Of a DNA stretch of 64,000 bases, positions 44,906-54,208 are shown one piece after another; position 1 is the stretch's first letter; every line of letters starts with the position of its first letter. The stretch is from the NCBI RefSeq assembly GCF_000428945.1, contig NZ_AUAX01000003.1, positions 248,001 through 312,000 of the forward strand, written 5' to 3'. Below the pieces are notes generated by a model. It worked only from the letters and a program-made list of their open reading frames with translations, was not told the origin of the DNA and did not search any database. Origin of the DNA: Hamadaea tsunoensis DSM 44101. Its GTDB lineage: Bacteria > Actinomycetota > Actinomycetes > Mycobacteriales > Micromonosporaceae. The translations under genes and the position numbers were made by a program.

Positions 44906-46087
44906 TCAATAAGTCGGCAAGCTCGGGTCGACCTGCTTGATCCAGGCCAGGACGCCGCCCTGGACGTGCACCGCGTTCGAGAAGCCGGCCTGCTTGAGCG
45001 CGGCCAGCGCCTCGGCCGAGCGGACGCCCGACTTGCAGTGCAGCACGATCTGCCGGTCCTGCGGCAGCGTGGACAGCGCCGCGCCGGACAGGATGTCGCC
45101 CTTGGGGATCAGCGTCGAGCCGGGGATCCGGACGATCTCGAACTCGGCCGGCTCCCGGACGTCGACGAGGAAGATGTCCTTGCCGGCGTCCTGCCACTCC
45201 TTCAGCTCACCCGCGGTGATCGTCGCCTCGGCCGCGGCCGCCTGCGCCTCCGGAGACACCGCGCCGCAGAAGTCCTCGTAGTCCTCGAGGAGCTCGGTCT
45301 GCGTCGCGTTCTCGCCGCACAGCACGCAGTTCGGGTCCTTGCGTACCTTGATCTTGCGGTACGTCATGTCCAGGGCGTCGTAGACCATCAGCGAACCGAC
45401 GAGCGGCTCGCCGATGCCGGCCAGCAGCTTGATGGCCTCGGTGACCTGGATCGCCCCGATGCTCGCGCACAGGACGCCGAGGACGCCGCCCTCGGCGCAG
45501 CTCGGCACCATGCCGGGCGGCGGCGGCTCCGGGTAGAGGCAGCGGTAGCAGGGACCGTGCTCGGACCAGAAGACGCTGGCCTGGCCGTCGAAGCGGTAGA
45601 TCGAGCCCCACACGTACGGCTTGTCCAGCAGCACGGCCGCGTCGTTGACGAGGTAGCGCGTGGCGAAGTTGTCGGTGCCGTCCACGATCAGGTCGTACTC
45701 GCGGAAGATGTCGAAGACGTTCTCCCGGTCGAGCGCGGTGTCGTGGATCTGCACGGTGACGTACGGGTTGATCTCGCGGATCGAGGCGGCGGCCGACTCG
45801 GACTTCTTGCGCCCGACGTCGGACTGGCCGTGGATGATCTGGCGCTGGAGGTTCGACTCGTCGACCGTGTCGAACTCGACGATGCCGAGCGTCCCGACAC
45901 CCGCCGCGGCCAGGTACATCAGCGCGGGCGAGCCCAGGCCACCGGCGCCGACGCAGAGCACCTTGGCGTTCTTGAGCCGCTTCTGCCCCTCGACCCCGAC
46001 ATCGGGGATGATCAGGTGGCGTGAATAGCGGCGGATCTCGTCGACCGAAAGCGACTCGGCCGGCTCGACCAGCGGCGGCAAAGACAC
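44906..46087 (-). CDS. moeZ: adenylyltransferase/sulfurtransferase MoeZ
   Basis: 393 aa E1-like protein. The ThiF/MoeB domain has VLCVGAGGLGSPALMYLAAAGVG (ATP loop), EFDTVDESNLQRQ and two CxxC zinc pairs (CYRCLYP, CVLCG). The C-terminal rhodanese domain has FLVDVREPAEFE and the persulfide cysteine in HCKSGVRS. It activates and thiocarboxylates MoaD-type and CysO-type carriers for molybdopterin and cysteine synthesis. The GTG at 46087 is preferred (CAGGAAC just upstream; VSLPPLVEPA matches the usual N-terminus and the 392-aa M. tuberculosis homologue). An upstream ATG at 46123 is in frame. Confidence 0.96.
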   Translation of the reverse strand: MSLPPLVEPAESLSVDEIRRYSRHLIIPDVGVEGQKRLKNAKVLCVGAGGLGSPALMYLAAAGVGTLGIVEFDTVDESNLQRQIIHGQSDVGRKKSESAAASIREINPYVTVQIHDTALDRENVFDIFREYDLIVDGTDNFATRYLVNDAAVLLDKPYVWGSIYRFDGQASVFWSEHGPCYRCLYPEPPPPGMVPSCAEGGVLGVLCASIGAIQVTEAIKLLAGIGEPLVGSLMVYDALDMTYRKIKVRKDPNCVLCGENATQTELLEDYEDFCGAVSPEAQAAAAEATITAGELKEWQDAGKDIFLVDVREPAEFEIVRIPGSTLIPKGDILSGAALSTLPQDRQIVLHCKSGVRSAEALAALKQAGFSNAVHVQGGVLAWIKQVDPSLPTY

Positions 46088-46204
46088 GGTTCCTGCCTTT
46101 CCGTGGGAATGGTTGCAGCCCATTCTTGCTCGCGCATGGGAATTCGCGCCATGACGTCTACCACGTGGGACGCGGGAATATTCAGCGGCCGTGATATCGG
46201 CTCG

Positions 46205-47806
46205 TCACGGTATCGGCGGTCCGGTGACCCGCTTGCCGTCGACATAAGGCCAGCCGTTGGCGACGCAGCCCTTGAGCCCGAGCGTCTGCTGCTCCATCAC
46301 CGGGGCCGGACCCCCCGGGCCGGTGCACGCCTCGTGGTAGAGGCCGAGCTGGTGGCCGACCTCGTGGTTGATCGCGTAGTCCTGGTAGGTCTCCAGGCCC
46401 GCGCCGTACTCCGGTACGCCGGTCAGCCAGCGCGCGAGATTGATGATCACCTGTCCGGGCAGCCGGCACGACGTGTACTTGTCCGTGTGGAGTCCGCCGA
46501 CCGCGCACATCTTCTCGGAGGTGGCCGGCGTCGCGAGGTAGATGACGAACTCGTGCGTCGCCCCCTGCGGTACGCGCTGCCACTTCACCTTGGAGCCGGC
46601 GATCCAGCTGCGGGGGTCGCCGAGGATCCGGTCGACCGTCGCGGCGAACGGGGCCACGTCCTGCCCGACGCCGTTCTCCACCGCCACCTGGAATTTGCGC
46701 AGCGTGCCCGAGGTGCCGAGGACCTTGCCGGTGCCCGCCGCGTACGCGAAGGTGCCCGGGCCGGTCTGCGGAACGCTCTCCGGCGCGACGGCCTGGATCG
46801 GGGACGTGGACGGGGCGCCGCCGGAATCGGGCTGCCCCGCGACCGACGCTCCCGAACTCGGCTGCGCCGTGCTGCCGTCGGCGGTGGTCTGCGGCTCGGC
46901 GTGGCCTCCGCGTACCAGGAGGTAGCCGATGGTCGTGGCGACGAACAGCAGCACGACGATCAGCACCGTACGCCGTCGCCGCTGCGCCTTCAGCCGGGCC
47001 GCTCGACGCTGCCGGCGGGGACCGTCGCCGCGGCCGCCGTCGCGGGGCTGGCGCGGCGGCAGCCACTCCCCGGTCGGCGCGTCGGCGTACCCGGTTCCGG
47101 CGCCGTCCTCGCGTTCCCGGGGCGAGTCGTAGCTCCGGCCGGTCGAGGAGGTCTGGGCCGCGTCGTACGTCTGGGCGGGCTGGTAGCCGGTGTCGTAGGT
47201 CTGGCCGGTGCCGCTCCGCGGTCGCACCGACGCCGGATCGCCGGCCCGGCGCGCGCCCGCACCGGGCATCGTGGTCAGGTCGCCGCGCCCGCCGTAGCCG
47301 TCGTCGTCGCTTCGGTCCAGGCCGCGACCGGAGCCACGGTCGAAGCCGGCGCCGTAGGTGTCTTCGTAGTCGCGCGGGCGGGCTTCCTCGGGCGCGACGC
47401 GGCGCGGCCTCGTCTCGGCCGCCCAGTCACGGCCGTAACCGTCTTCCTGGAGGTAGCCGTCCTGCCCGTAACCGCTCTGCCCGTAGCTGCTCTGCCCGTA
47501 GCTGCTCTGCCCGTAGCCGGTCTGCCCGTAACCGCTCTGCCCTTGGCCGGTGTGGCCGTAGCCGCTCGATGCGTAGCCGTCCTGCCCGGGATCGGTCCGC
47601 CCGTAGGTTTCCTGCCCGTGGCGGCGCTGGTCGTCGGGATGGTCCGTGGCGGCATAACGTTCCTCGGGCGCGTACCCGCCGTCGAAGGAACCGTAGGGGC
47701 GGCCCGGCTCGGAATCGTGCCGGTCGGGCTGGCGGCCGGCACCGCGGCGCGTATCGCCGCCGTGACGCGACGGCTCGGAGGGCGGTTGCCGGCGGTCGTA
47801 GCTCAT
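46205..47806 (-). CDS. DUF3152 transmembrane protein with HExxHxxGxxH metalloprotease motif
   Basis: 533 aa. The cytoplasmic N-terminus (1-279) is highly polar and low complexity, including five consecutive 5-residue (S/T)(G/S)YGQ repeats at 91-115 and further Tyr/Gly-rich sequence. One membrane helix (280-298) follows, then a Ser/Pro linker and the DUF3152 domain (about 350-533). The extracellular domain carries [11 protein letters not shown] (481-491), the zinc-binding signature of metzincin-like peptidases, with four cysteines around it. The M. tuberculosis homologue next to moeZ (Rv3207c) is much shorter, so the long N-terminal extension is lineage-specific. Proteolytic activity is predicted, not shown. 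Confidence 0.85.
   Translation of the reverse strand: MSYDRRQPPSEPSRHGGDTRRGAGRQPDRHDSEPGRPYGSFDGGYAPEERYAATDHPDDQRRHGQETYGRTDPGQDGYASSGYGHTGQGQSGYGQTGYGQSSYGQSSYGQSGYGQDGYLQEDGYGRDWAAETRPRRVAPEEARPRDYEDTYGAGFDRGSGRGLDRSDDDGYGGRGDLTTMPGAGARRAGDPASVRPRSGTGQTYDTGYQPAQTYDAAQTSSTGRSYDSPREREDGAGTGYADAPTGEWLPPRQPRDGGRGDGPRRQRRAARLKAQRRRRTVLIVVLLFVATTIGYLLVRGGHAEPQTTADGSTAQPSSGASVAGQPDSGGAPSTSPIQAVAPESVPQTGPGTFAYAAGTGKVLGTSGTLRKFQVAVENGVGQDVAPFAATVDRILGDPRSWIAGSKVKWQRVPQGATHEFVIYLATPATSEKMCAVGGLHTDKYTSCRLPGQVIINLARWLTGVPEYGAGLETYQDYAINHEVGHQLGLYHEACTGPGGPAPVMEQQTLGLKGCVANGWPYVDGKRVTGPPIP
47462..47536 (-). repeat. 15-bp coding tandem repeat (SGYGQ units)
   Basis: Five adjacent 15-bp units encode [20 protein letters not shown] and SGYGQ in the DUF3152 gene. 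Units are near-identical at the DNA level (variants of CTGCCCGTAGCTGCT on the plus strand), so copy number could vary by slippage without a frameshift. Confidence 0.85.
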
Positions 47807-47894
47807 GACGCGCTCCAGACTGCCATACGCCTGCCGCGAAGATGCGTACCGGCGGCCCGAATCGGCGCCAAGTTCATCAAACCGGTGCCGTTCG

Positions 47895-48848
47895 CTACAC
47901 AGCGTGCGCGGCGTCCAGCAGTCCCAGCACCGCGCGCGCCACGGTCCGCGGGACCTCCATCTGGGCGACGTGTCCCACGTCCGGCAGGAGCAGCAGCCGC
48001 GCGTCGGGAATCGCCCGGGCCACGCGCGGTGCGACGCGTACATCCACCAGGCGGTCGCGCATCCCGGCGATGACCAGCGCGGGCATCGTCAGCGTACGCG
48101 CCATGGCCCACAACGATCCGGCACCCGGCAGCTGCGCGCGCAGGAAGCTCAACACCAGACCCCGCAAGGCACCCGTGTACGCGGACGCGAAATGCCCGAC
48201 CTCGTAACGCCGACGCACCTCGTCGACCGCCTCGGCGAGACGCTGCGGCGGAATGGCGCCCGGATCGGCGTAGCAGGCGGCCAGCACCTCGACGGCCAGC
48301 GCCTCCGGCTCCATCGCCCGGATACGCCGGGCCGCCAGCAGATCAGCCCTGGGCAGCGCCAGGAACGGCACGACCCGCCCCTGCAGCGACCGCCGGGGAT
48401 CCAGGAACGGCATGGCCGGCGAGATCAACGTCAGCGTACGCACGAGGTCCGGCCGCAGGGCGGCGACGCGTACGACGACGGAACCGCCGAGCGAGTTGCC
48501 GACCAGGTGCACCGGGCCGCGGCCGGTGGTCTGGATCAGGCCGATCACCGCGCGGCAGAGCGCGGTCTGGGAGTAGCTGCGGGCGGGATCGCTGTAGCCG
48601 AAGCCGGGCAGGTCGACGGCCATGCCGTCGAGCCGGTCGGCGAGCAGCCCGGCCAGATCGGTCCAGTTCTGGGAGGAACCGCCGAGACCGTGCACGTAGA
48701 GGGCGGCTTCGGCGGCCGGCGTACGCGCCGGCGTCTCGCGGACGAACAGGCCGATGGGGCCGACCTCGATGCGACGCCCGGGCCACGGCGGCACCAGGGG
48801 ACCTTCGGGGGGCAGGACGTCCTCGGTGGCGAGCGCCGCCCGCCTCAT
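47895..48848 (-). CDS. alpha/beta hydrolase
   Basis: 317 aa. [21 protein letters not shown] is the oxyanion strand, [17 protein letters not shown] has the nucleophile serine (GNSLGG), [10 protein letters not shown] supplies the acid and [12 protein letters not shown] the catalytic histidine, so the triad is complete. Substrate unknown. The ATG at 48848 overlaps the stop of a possible 27-aa ORF upstream (ATGA). It sits in the moeZ-DUF3152-hydrolase-TetR neighbourhood conserved in actinobacteria. Confidence 0.9.
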   Translation of the reverse strand: MRRAALATEDVLPPEGPLVPPWPGRRIEVGPIGLFVRETPARTPAAEAALYVHGLGGSSQNWTDLAGLLADRLDGMAVDLPGFGYSDPARSYSQTALCRAVIGLIQTTGRGPVHLVGNSLGGSVVVRVAALRPDLVRTLTLISPAMPFLDPRRSLQGRVVPFLALPRADLLAARRIRAMEPEALAVEVLAACYADPGAIPPQRLAEAVDEVRRRYEVGHFASAYTGALRGLVLSFLRAQLPGAGSLWAMARTLTMPALVIAGMRDRLVDVRVAPRVARAIPDARLLLLPDVGHVAQMEVPRTVARAVLGLLDAAHAV

Positions 48849-48928
48849 GCGATCGCCTGTTCCCCGCCGATCGCGGTGCTCCCGGCGACGACCCCCGCGA
48901 TCGTGCTGTCCTCGGTCGTCATGCTCAT
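48845..48928 (-). CDS. possible 27-aa small ORF coupled to the hydrolase
   Basis: An ATG at 48928 opens a 27-residue frame (MSMTTEDSTIAGVVAGST...) whose TGA overlaps the hydrolase ATG by 4 bp. It fills the gap between the long disordered protein (stop 48934) and the hydrolase. No good ribosome-binding site is seen, but a start just after the preceding stop could be served by termination-reinitiation. It may be a coupling ORF or fortuitous. Confidence 0.35.
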   Translation of the reverse strand: MSMTTEDSTIAGVVAGSTAIGGEQAIA

Positions 48929-48933
48929 GATTG

Positions 48934-51900
48934 TCACGGCAGCAGGGCGGTGAGGCGGCGGTTCACCGCCGCGAGCGTCGCGCGTACCACGGCCTGGCGG
49001 GGGTCGCCGGAGACCAGCGCCGACCCGGCCAGCTGCTCGACCCAGCCGTTGCAGACCATGAGCACCACGACCACGGCCACCTCGCAACTGCCCATCGGCA
49101 CGATCGCGGCCTGCTCGACGTAGCAGTGCCCGCGGCCCTGCGACTCCTCGGGCAGCTCGGACAGCAGCTCGTCGACCGCGTTGGCGGCGGCCGCCGCGCA
49201 CAGCCGCAGCACGTACCCGTCGACCGCCGGCCCGTTCGAGACGCCCAGCGCGACCTTCTCGCCGGCGACGAGGCGTACCTCGACGGTGGCGTCCATGCCG
49301 AACGTGCTCACCTGTACGTGATCGAGGACGACCCGGCGGCCCGGCTCGGCCGGGGTCAGCGCCGGCGGCCGGTTCGGCTCCGGCGGCTCGTCGGGCCGCA
49401 TCCGCTCCGTCGACGTGCCGCCGCGCAGCTCCGAGGGGTAGCGGCCGCGTACCGAGACCGGATGGCGGCGGCGCGGCTCGCGCGGCGCGGAACTGGCTGG
49501 GACCAGACCGGGCGGCAACGGCGGCGCGCCGCGCTGGGCGGGCGTCACCGGAGCCTGCCGGCTCGGCGGGAACGGGCCCTCCGGCCGGTATCCGCCCGGC
49601 TGCGTGGGCACGGTCTGACCGGCCGGCGACGCGGGCCGGGCGTCCGGACCCGGCTCAGCCGGCCGGCTCTCGGCCTGCCGCTGCTCCTCCGCCCGGATCT
49701 GCTCGGCGACCCGGTTCGGGTCCAGGGCGGCCGGAGGTTCGGCGACGAGGCCCATGCGCTCGTTGAGCATCCGGGCGACCACCCGGCTCACGTACGCCGG
49801 ATCGGCCCCGTCGGCCAGGTCCAGCCGCAGGTTGTGCCCGCCGGTCGGGGACGCCTTCAGCTGCGCGTCGCGTACGCCGGGAACGTCGCGGACGGCCGAC
49901 AGCACGGCGGCGATGTCGAAGAAGTCGGGGCGGTCGGTGGCCGGCACGTCGTCGCGCCGCAGCCCGGAGGCGATCCGGGAGAGCGCGGGCGCCGGTGCCG
50001 GCGGCTCGACCGTGGGCTCGGAGAGCCGGGGCACGTCGGGCTCCGCCGGTACGCGCTGCGGCAACCCGTGCCCGTGCGGCTGCTGTTCCGCCCAGCCGGC
50101 CTGCTCGGCCCAGGGGGATTCGCCGACGGGGTGGCCGTCCGGATGGGTTCCGCCGTGCGTCATGACCCCGGAAGAATGCCCGGCACGAGAAGGATCGATG
50201 TGACCGGGGTCGTCCTCCTCGGCGGGCCGGCCCGCCGGGTTCGGCTGGGCCGGACCCTGCCTGCCCGCTGCGGGCGGTCCGGCCTGTGCGGACGCACCGG
50301 CGGCGAAGCCGTCGATCCCATTGTGGAGAGACTCTCGTTCCGGACCGTCGGCGGGACGGCGGCCGGGGACGTCACCGAGCGGGCTCGGCTCGCCCTGGGC
50401 GGCCGCCATGCCGGGCGCGGGAGTCCCGGGCCGGTGCGATTCAGGCCGGTGCGATTCGGGCCGGTGCGGCTCGGGAACGGGCGCGCCGGGGCCGGCCATC
50501 GCCGCGCCTCGGTTGTCGGCGACGCCATGAGTGTCGTCGCCGGGCCGTGGATCGGTCGCGCCGTGCAGGCGGGCGACCGGCTGGCCGTTCGCACCGCCAC
50601 GACCGCCCGCGCCGTGGTCGCTCGCGTCGCCGAGCGGATCCGCACCGCCACGGTTGTCCGCACCGCCACGGGAATCCGCCTCGTGGCGGGTGCCGGGGCC
50701 TTGAGTGAGGCGTGGGTGATTCGGGTCGCCGAGATGGTTCGCCGCCGGCTGACGGAACTCGGGCTCGCCCAGGCCCGCTGGGCTGTGGACGGGCGCGACC
50801 TCCGGCGGGCTCGCCGGCCCCGGGCGGACAACGCCGCGCAGCGGGTCCGCCGCGTCCTGCTGCCCTGCTCCCTGGTGGCCGGCTCCCTGATGGCCGGTGT
50901 CCTGATGACCCGGCCCGTGCTGTCCGGCGCCCGGGCGGGCCGTGTTCTGCGGACTGAGGCCCTCCTGACCGGCGGCCTGCGGACCGGGGTACTGGTGGCC
51001 CACGTTCCGGTGCCCGGTGTTCTGGTACCCGGCGCTGGGGGCTCCGGTGTTCTGGTACCCGGTGTTCTGGACTCTCGTGTTCTGCGGTCCGGACGGCGGA
51101 CCGGCGTTCGGCAGCCCGTCGCCCTGGCGGGCGGCGCCTCGAAGACCGGCATCGTCATGAGTGGCGTCCGGGTGGGCAGGGCCGGCCGGCTCCGCCTGAC
51201 GGTCACTGTGCGGGCCCGCGTCGGCCGGACCATGCGCGCCACCGTACTGCCCGCCGGCTGCGGGTCCACCGGCTAAGGGGCGACCGGCGACGGCCGCGCC
51301 GAAGACCGGGCCACCCGGGTCCGCGTGCACCGGGCTGCCCGGCGCGGCCGCGTTCCCGTTCGGCACCACCGCGGGCAGAACCGGACCACCGTGTGTCGCC
51401 ACCCGGGGCCGCCCATCGGCGTCGCCGTCGCGCGCGGGGCGTACGGGTGCGGGAGAGGTCGGCGGGGCGGTCGGAGCGGGCGGGAGCGCCTCTGCTGCGG
51501 GCAGAGCCCCCGATCCCGGATATCCGGGACCTCTACCGTTTTGTCCGGCGTAAACCGGGCCACCCGAGGAAGGCTCCGCGGGAGGACCCGCGGGGACGAA
51601 ACCGTTCGGCTGCGGCGGCGTACCGAGGGTGCCGTAGGAGCCGGTGCCGGACCGGAGCGCACCGGACGGGCGCTCGGACCGGTGCGGCGGACCGTCCGGA
51701 GCGGTCGGGCCCGCGTACGCCTCCAGGGGTCGGAACTCCGGCACAGGGCCCTGCTCGATCGGCTCGAATCCGGCCGGCGTACGCGTACGCCCGGGTCCGC
51801 CCGACACGGGAGCAGCAGGTTCGGGACTGGGCTGCGGGTACACCGGATAGGTCGACGGCCGCGGAGCGGGCGGCGCGGACGGCACCGACGGGACGTCCAG

Positions 51901-52380
51901 CAGTCGGGCGAACGGGTTCGGCGTGCCCTGCGGCGGCGTCGGCTCGGTCAGCGGGCGCTCGGCGCCGTACGCGAACGGCGTGCCGTGCGTGACCGGCGGG
52001 GCGTCCAGCAGCGGGTGGTCGTACGGGAGGATCTCGTCGTCGGGCAGGACGCTGTAGTCCGGCGCCGGCAGGATCCCATAATCCGGGAGGGACGCGGATT
52101 CGCCCGGAGGAATGGCCTCTTCCTCGACGGGCGCGCGGACGCCGGCATCGGCGAGCATCTCCGCGTAGCGCGGCGGAGTCTGAGCGGTACGGGAGTTACG
52201 CAGGGCGTCCATCCCCCGGCGCCAGGCCGGCACGACCGAGTCGGACTCGGGTTCCAGCGCGGAGCCCGCACCGGACCAGCCTTCCCAGCCGTTCGCCTGT
52301 GGCGGTTCCCCCTTGCCCTCAGGTTGGTGACCGTTGTGATGAGCGGGGGTACTCCCGCCCGTTTGTCCAGTTACGTCCAC
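48934..52380 (-). CDS. very long disordered Pro/Gly-rich protein with small conserved C-terminal domain
   Basis: 1148 aa, GTG start. Residues 1 to about 820 are low complexity (Pro, Gly, Ala, His, Gln), with stretches such as GYQNTG/GHQGAG repeats around 430-510, and show no folded motif. A conserved part begins near 830 (DFFDIAAVLSAVRDVPGVRDAQL...HNLRLDLADGADPAYVSRVVARML). After another linker, the last 140 residues form a domain (VVLDHVQVSTFGMDATVEVRL, GVSNGPAVDGYVLRLCAAAAANAVDELL, ... RATLAAVNRRLTALLP). I do not recognise this family. There is no signal peptide or membrane helix, so it should be cytoplasmic. The gene is divergent from tetR. Confidence 0.8.
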   Translation of the reverse strand: MDVTGQTGGSTPAHHNGHQPEGKGEPPQANGWEGWSGAGSALEPESDSVVPAWRRGMDALRNSRTAQTPPRYAEMLADAGVRAPVEEEAIPPGESASLPDYGILPAPDYSVLPDDEILPYDHPLLDAPPVTHGTPFAYGAERPLTEPTPPQGTPNPFARLLDVPSVPSAPPAPRPSTYPVYPQPSPEPAAPVSGGPGRTRTPAGFEPIEQGPVPEFRPLEAYAGPTAPDGPPHRSERPSGALRSGTGSYGTLGTPPQPNGFVPAGPPAEPSSGGPVYAGQNGRGPGYPGSGALPAAEALPPAPTAPPTSPAPVRPARDGDADGRPRVATHGGPVLPAVVPNGNAAAPGSPVHADPGGPVFGAAVAGRPLAGGPAAGGQYGGAHGPADAGPHSDRQAEPAGPAHPDATHDDAGLRGAARQGDGLPNAGPPSGPQNTRVQNTGYQNTGAPSAGYQNTGHRNVGHQYPGPQAAGQEGLSPQNTARPGAGQHGPGHQDTGHQGAGHQGAGQQDAADPLRGVVRPGPASPPEVAPVHSPAGLGEPEFRQPAANHLGDPNHPRLTQGPGTRHEADSRGGADNRGGADPLGDASDHGAGGRGGANGQPVARLHGATDPRPGDDTHGVADNRGAAMAGPGAPVPEPHRPESHRPESHRPGTPAPGMAAAQGEPSPLGDVPGRRPADGPERESLHNGIDGFAAGASAQAGPPAAGRQGPAQPNPAGRPAEEDDPGHIDPSRAGHSSGVMTHGGTHPDGHPVGESPWAEQAGWAEQQPHGHGLPQRVPAEPDVPRLSEPTVEPPAPAPALSRIASGLRRDDVPATDRPDFFDIAAVLSAVRDVPGVRDAQLKASPTGGHNLRLDLADGADPAYVSRVVARMLNERMGLVAEPPAALDPNRVAEQIRAEEQRQAESRPAEPGPDARPASPAGQTVPTQPGGYRPEGPFPPSRQAPVTPAQRGAPPLPPGLVPASSAPREPRRRHPVSVRGRYPSELRGGTSTERMRPDEPPEPNRPPALTPAEPGRRVVLDHVQVSTFGMDATVEVRLVAGEKVALGVSNGPAVDGYVLRLCAAAAANAVDELLSELPEESQGRGHCYVEQAAIVPMGSCEVAVVVVLMVCNGWVEQLAGSALVSGDPRQAVVRATLAAVNRRLTALLP

Positions 52381-52392
52381 CGTGCGCTCCTC

Positions 52393-52415
52393 GGTAGCCC
52401 ATGGGTGAGGCTACC
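52393..52415. promoter_or_regulatory. inverted repeat in the divergent tetR promoter region
   Basis: GGTAGCC (52393-52399) and GGCTACC (52409-52415), with a 9-nt spacer, lie between the divergent starts of the 1148-aa gene (52380) and tetR (52514). The position suits a TetR operator controlling both genes, but the symmetry is short. Confidence 0.35.
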
Positions 52416-52513
52416 TTGTTAGGGGAAGCGCGATAAGTTGCAACGGCGGGAGAATTTCATCCACCCGCACGAGGGGCGTACCCAACCCGCGCCCTGAGGA
52501 GAGGACGAGAGCC

Positions 52514-53179
52514 ATGACACCGGCGACGAACGGCGCGCGGGCCGCGGGCCGACCGACCCGGATGCCCCGCTCCGCCCGGCGATCGCAACTGCTCGCAGCG
52601 GCGCAGGACGTCTTCGTGGCGCAGGGGTACCACGCGGCCGCGATGGACGACATCGCGGAGCGGGCCGGCGTCTCCAAGCCCGTGCTCTACCAGCACTTCC
52701 CCGGCAAGCTCGAGCTCTACCTCGCGCTGCTGGACACCCACTGCGACGCGTTCATCGACCAGATCCAGGGCGCCATGGCGGCGACCAACGACAACAAGGA
52801 ACGCGTACGCGGGGCCACGCACGCGTACTTCGACTTCGTGTCGCACGAGTCCGAGGCGTTCCGCCTGGTCTTCGAGTCGGACCTGCGCAACGACCCGGCC
52901 GTACGCGAGCGTGTCGACCGTGTCGAGAAGGCCAGCGTCGAGGCGATCACCGAGACGATCATGTCCGACACCGGCGTCGACCGTGCCCGGGCGGAGCTGC
53001 TCGCGGCCGGGCTGACCGGGATCTCCCAGGTCGCCGCGCGGTACTGGCTGACCGGCGGCCGCGAGATCATGCAGGAGGAGGCCGAGCGGCTGATCTCCTC
53101 CCTGTCCTGGCGGGGCATCGCCAGCTTCCCCCTCGGCGGCTTCGACCACGCCGGACCGGGCGAGCCGGCGGACTACTAG
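52514..53179 (+). CDS. TetR-family transcriptional regulator
   Basis: 221 aa; ATG 6-7 nt after a GAGGAGAGGACGAG stretch. The N-terminal helix-turn-helix is RRSQLLAAAQDVFVAQGYHAAAMDDIAERAGVSKPVLYQHFPGKLELY. The C-terminal ligand domain has AYFDFVSHESEAFRLVFESDLRND and RYWLTGGREIMQEEAERLISSLSWRG. By position (before DUF3107, after moeZ/DUF3152) it corresponds to the M. tuberculosis Rv3208 type. The ligand is unknown. A terminator follows. Confidence 0.95.
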   Translation: MTPATNGARAAGRPTRMPRSARRSQLLAAAQDVFVAQGYHAAAMDDIAERAGVSKPVLYQHFPGKLELYLALLDTHCDAFIDQIQGAMAATNDNKERVRGATHAYFDFVSHESEAFRLVFESDLRNDPAVRERVDRVEKASVEAITETIMSDTGVDRARAELLAAGLTGISQVAARYWLTGGREIMQEEAERLISSLSWRGIASFPLGGFDHAGPGEPADY

Positions 53180-53184
53180 CCCAT

Positions 53185-53213
53185 TCACCCGAGCGCGAAC
53201 ACGCCTCGGGTGA
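53185..53213. terminator. hairpin terminator after tetR
   Basis: A 9-bp perfect stem TCACCCGAG/CTCGGGTGA (53185-53193 with 53205-53213) with an 11-nt loop, 6 nt after the TetR stop. Confidence 0.7.
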
Positions 53214-53295
53214 GCCCGGTACGCGACCGCCCGCGCGCTACTGTTCGCTCAGGCGGTCGTGGGAGCGCCGCCCTGATGCGAGGAGGATCCTGTCC

Positions 53296-53523
53296 GTGGA
53301 GGTCAAGATCGGAGTTCAGTTCGCCCCCCGCGAGCTGGTGCTGGAGAGCGGGCAGTCCCAGGCCGAGGTCGAGGCGACGGTCACCGAGGCGTTCAACTCG
53401 GACGGCGGCGTGCTGAGCCTGACCGATGAGAAGGGCCGGCGCGTGCTCGTCCCGGTCTCGAAGATCGCGTACGTGGAGATCGCCGAGGCCCAGCAGCGCC
53501 CGGTCGGCTTCACGCCCCGCTGA
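53296..53523 (+). CDS. DUF3107 small protein
   Basis: 75 aa, GTG start behind GAGGAGGATC. It is a compact acidic/basic protein (MEVKIGVQFAPRELVLESGQS ... VLVPVSKIAYVEIAE), an ortholog-like match to the TB9.4/Rv3208A family always found near TetR and RhlE in actinobacteria. Function is unknown. It is convergent with the ferritin-like gene. Confidence 0.92.
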   Translation: MEVKIGVQFAPRELVLESGQSQAEVEATVTEAFNSDGGVLSLTDEKGRRVLVPVSKIAYVEIAEAQQRPVGFTPR

Positions 53524-53545
53524 CCCGGCCCCGCGGCCGAGGTCC

Positions 53546-54208
53546 TCAGTTGTTCAAGCCCACGGCGGCCATCCGGTCGCCGTGGGCTTGCTTCAACCGG
53601 TCGAACAGTTCGGCTCCGCCGTCCCCGAGCAGCACCACCAGGTCGGCGTGCTCCTCCGCGACGCGTACCGCCTGGGAGAGGGCCTCGCCGACGAGCCGGC
53701 GCGCCCACATCGACAGCCGGCTGGCCGCCTTCGGGTCGGCGGCGACCGCGGCCCGGATCTCGTCCCGCGCGAAGTCGTCGTACGCGTTCGCGTGCAGCAC
53801 GCGCAGCACCAGGTCCCGGTCGACAGGACCGACGGACGCGGCCACCTCGCGGTAGAAGTCGTCGGCGATCCCGTCCCCGATGTACGCCTTCGTCAGCGCC
53901 TCCAGCCAGTCGGTCGGCTCGGTCGCCTCGTGGTATTCGACGAGCGCCTCGACGAAGGGGGCCATCGTGCCGGCCGGGTCGAGGCCGAGTTCGCCGAGCC
54001 GGTCGGCGATCTGCCGGTAGTTGCCGATCTCGACCGCCGCCATCTCGCAGAGCACGGCGCGCCGGTGCAGGTCGGGGGCCAGCCGGGCATCCGCGGCCAT
54101 CCGGTCGAAGGCCAGCAGCTGCGCGTACGCGAGCAGGCCGAGCAGGTCCCGGACGCCGGGTTCGAGTGTGTTCTGCGACACGTCCGGAAGGGTAGCGCGC
54201 CGCGACAC
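53546..54208 (-). CDS. ferritin-like (MiaE-related) fold protein
   Basis: 220 aa, all-helical. GLLAYAQLLAFDRMAADARLAPDLHRRAVLCEMAAVEIGNYRQI and LHANAYDDFARDEI show Glu/His spacings of a four-helix diiron bundle as in tRNA-hydroxylase (MiaE)-like and ferritin-like proteins. A complete set of diiron ligands is not certain. GTG at 54208 is used, and a GTG at 54181 (VSQNTLEPGV) is a good alternative. The same gene lies between DUF3107 and the RhlE helicase in M. tuberculosis (Rv3210c). Confidence 0.78.
   Translation of the reverse strand: MSRRATLPDVSQNTLEPGVRDLLGLLAYAQLLAFDRMAADARLAPDLHRRAVLCEMAAVEIGNYRQIADRLGELGLDPAGTMAPFVEALVEYHEATEPTDWLEALTKAYIGDGIADDFYREVAASVGPVDRDLVLRVLHANAYDDFARDEIRAAVAADPKAASRLSMWARRLVGEALSQAVRVAEEHADLVVLLGDGGAELFDRLKQAHGDRMAAVGLNN
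53555..53590 (+). terminator. terminator for DUF3107 buried in the 3' end of the ferritin-like gene
   Basis: A perfect 13-bp stem (53555-53567 with 53578-53590) with a 10-nt loop starts 32 nt after the DUF3107 stop, entirely inside the coding end of the convergent gene. It fits a plus-strand terminator constrained to coincide with codons. Confidence 0.65.
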
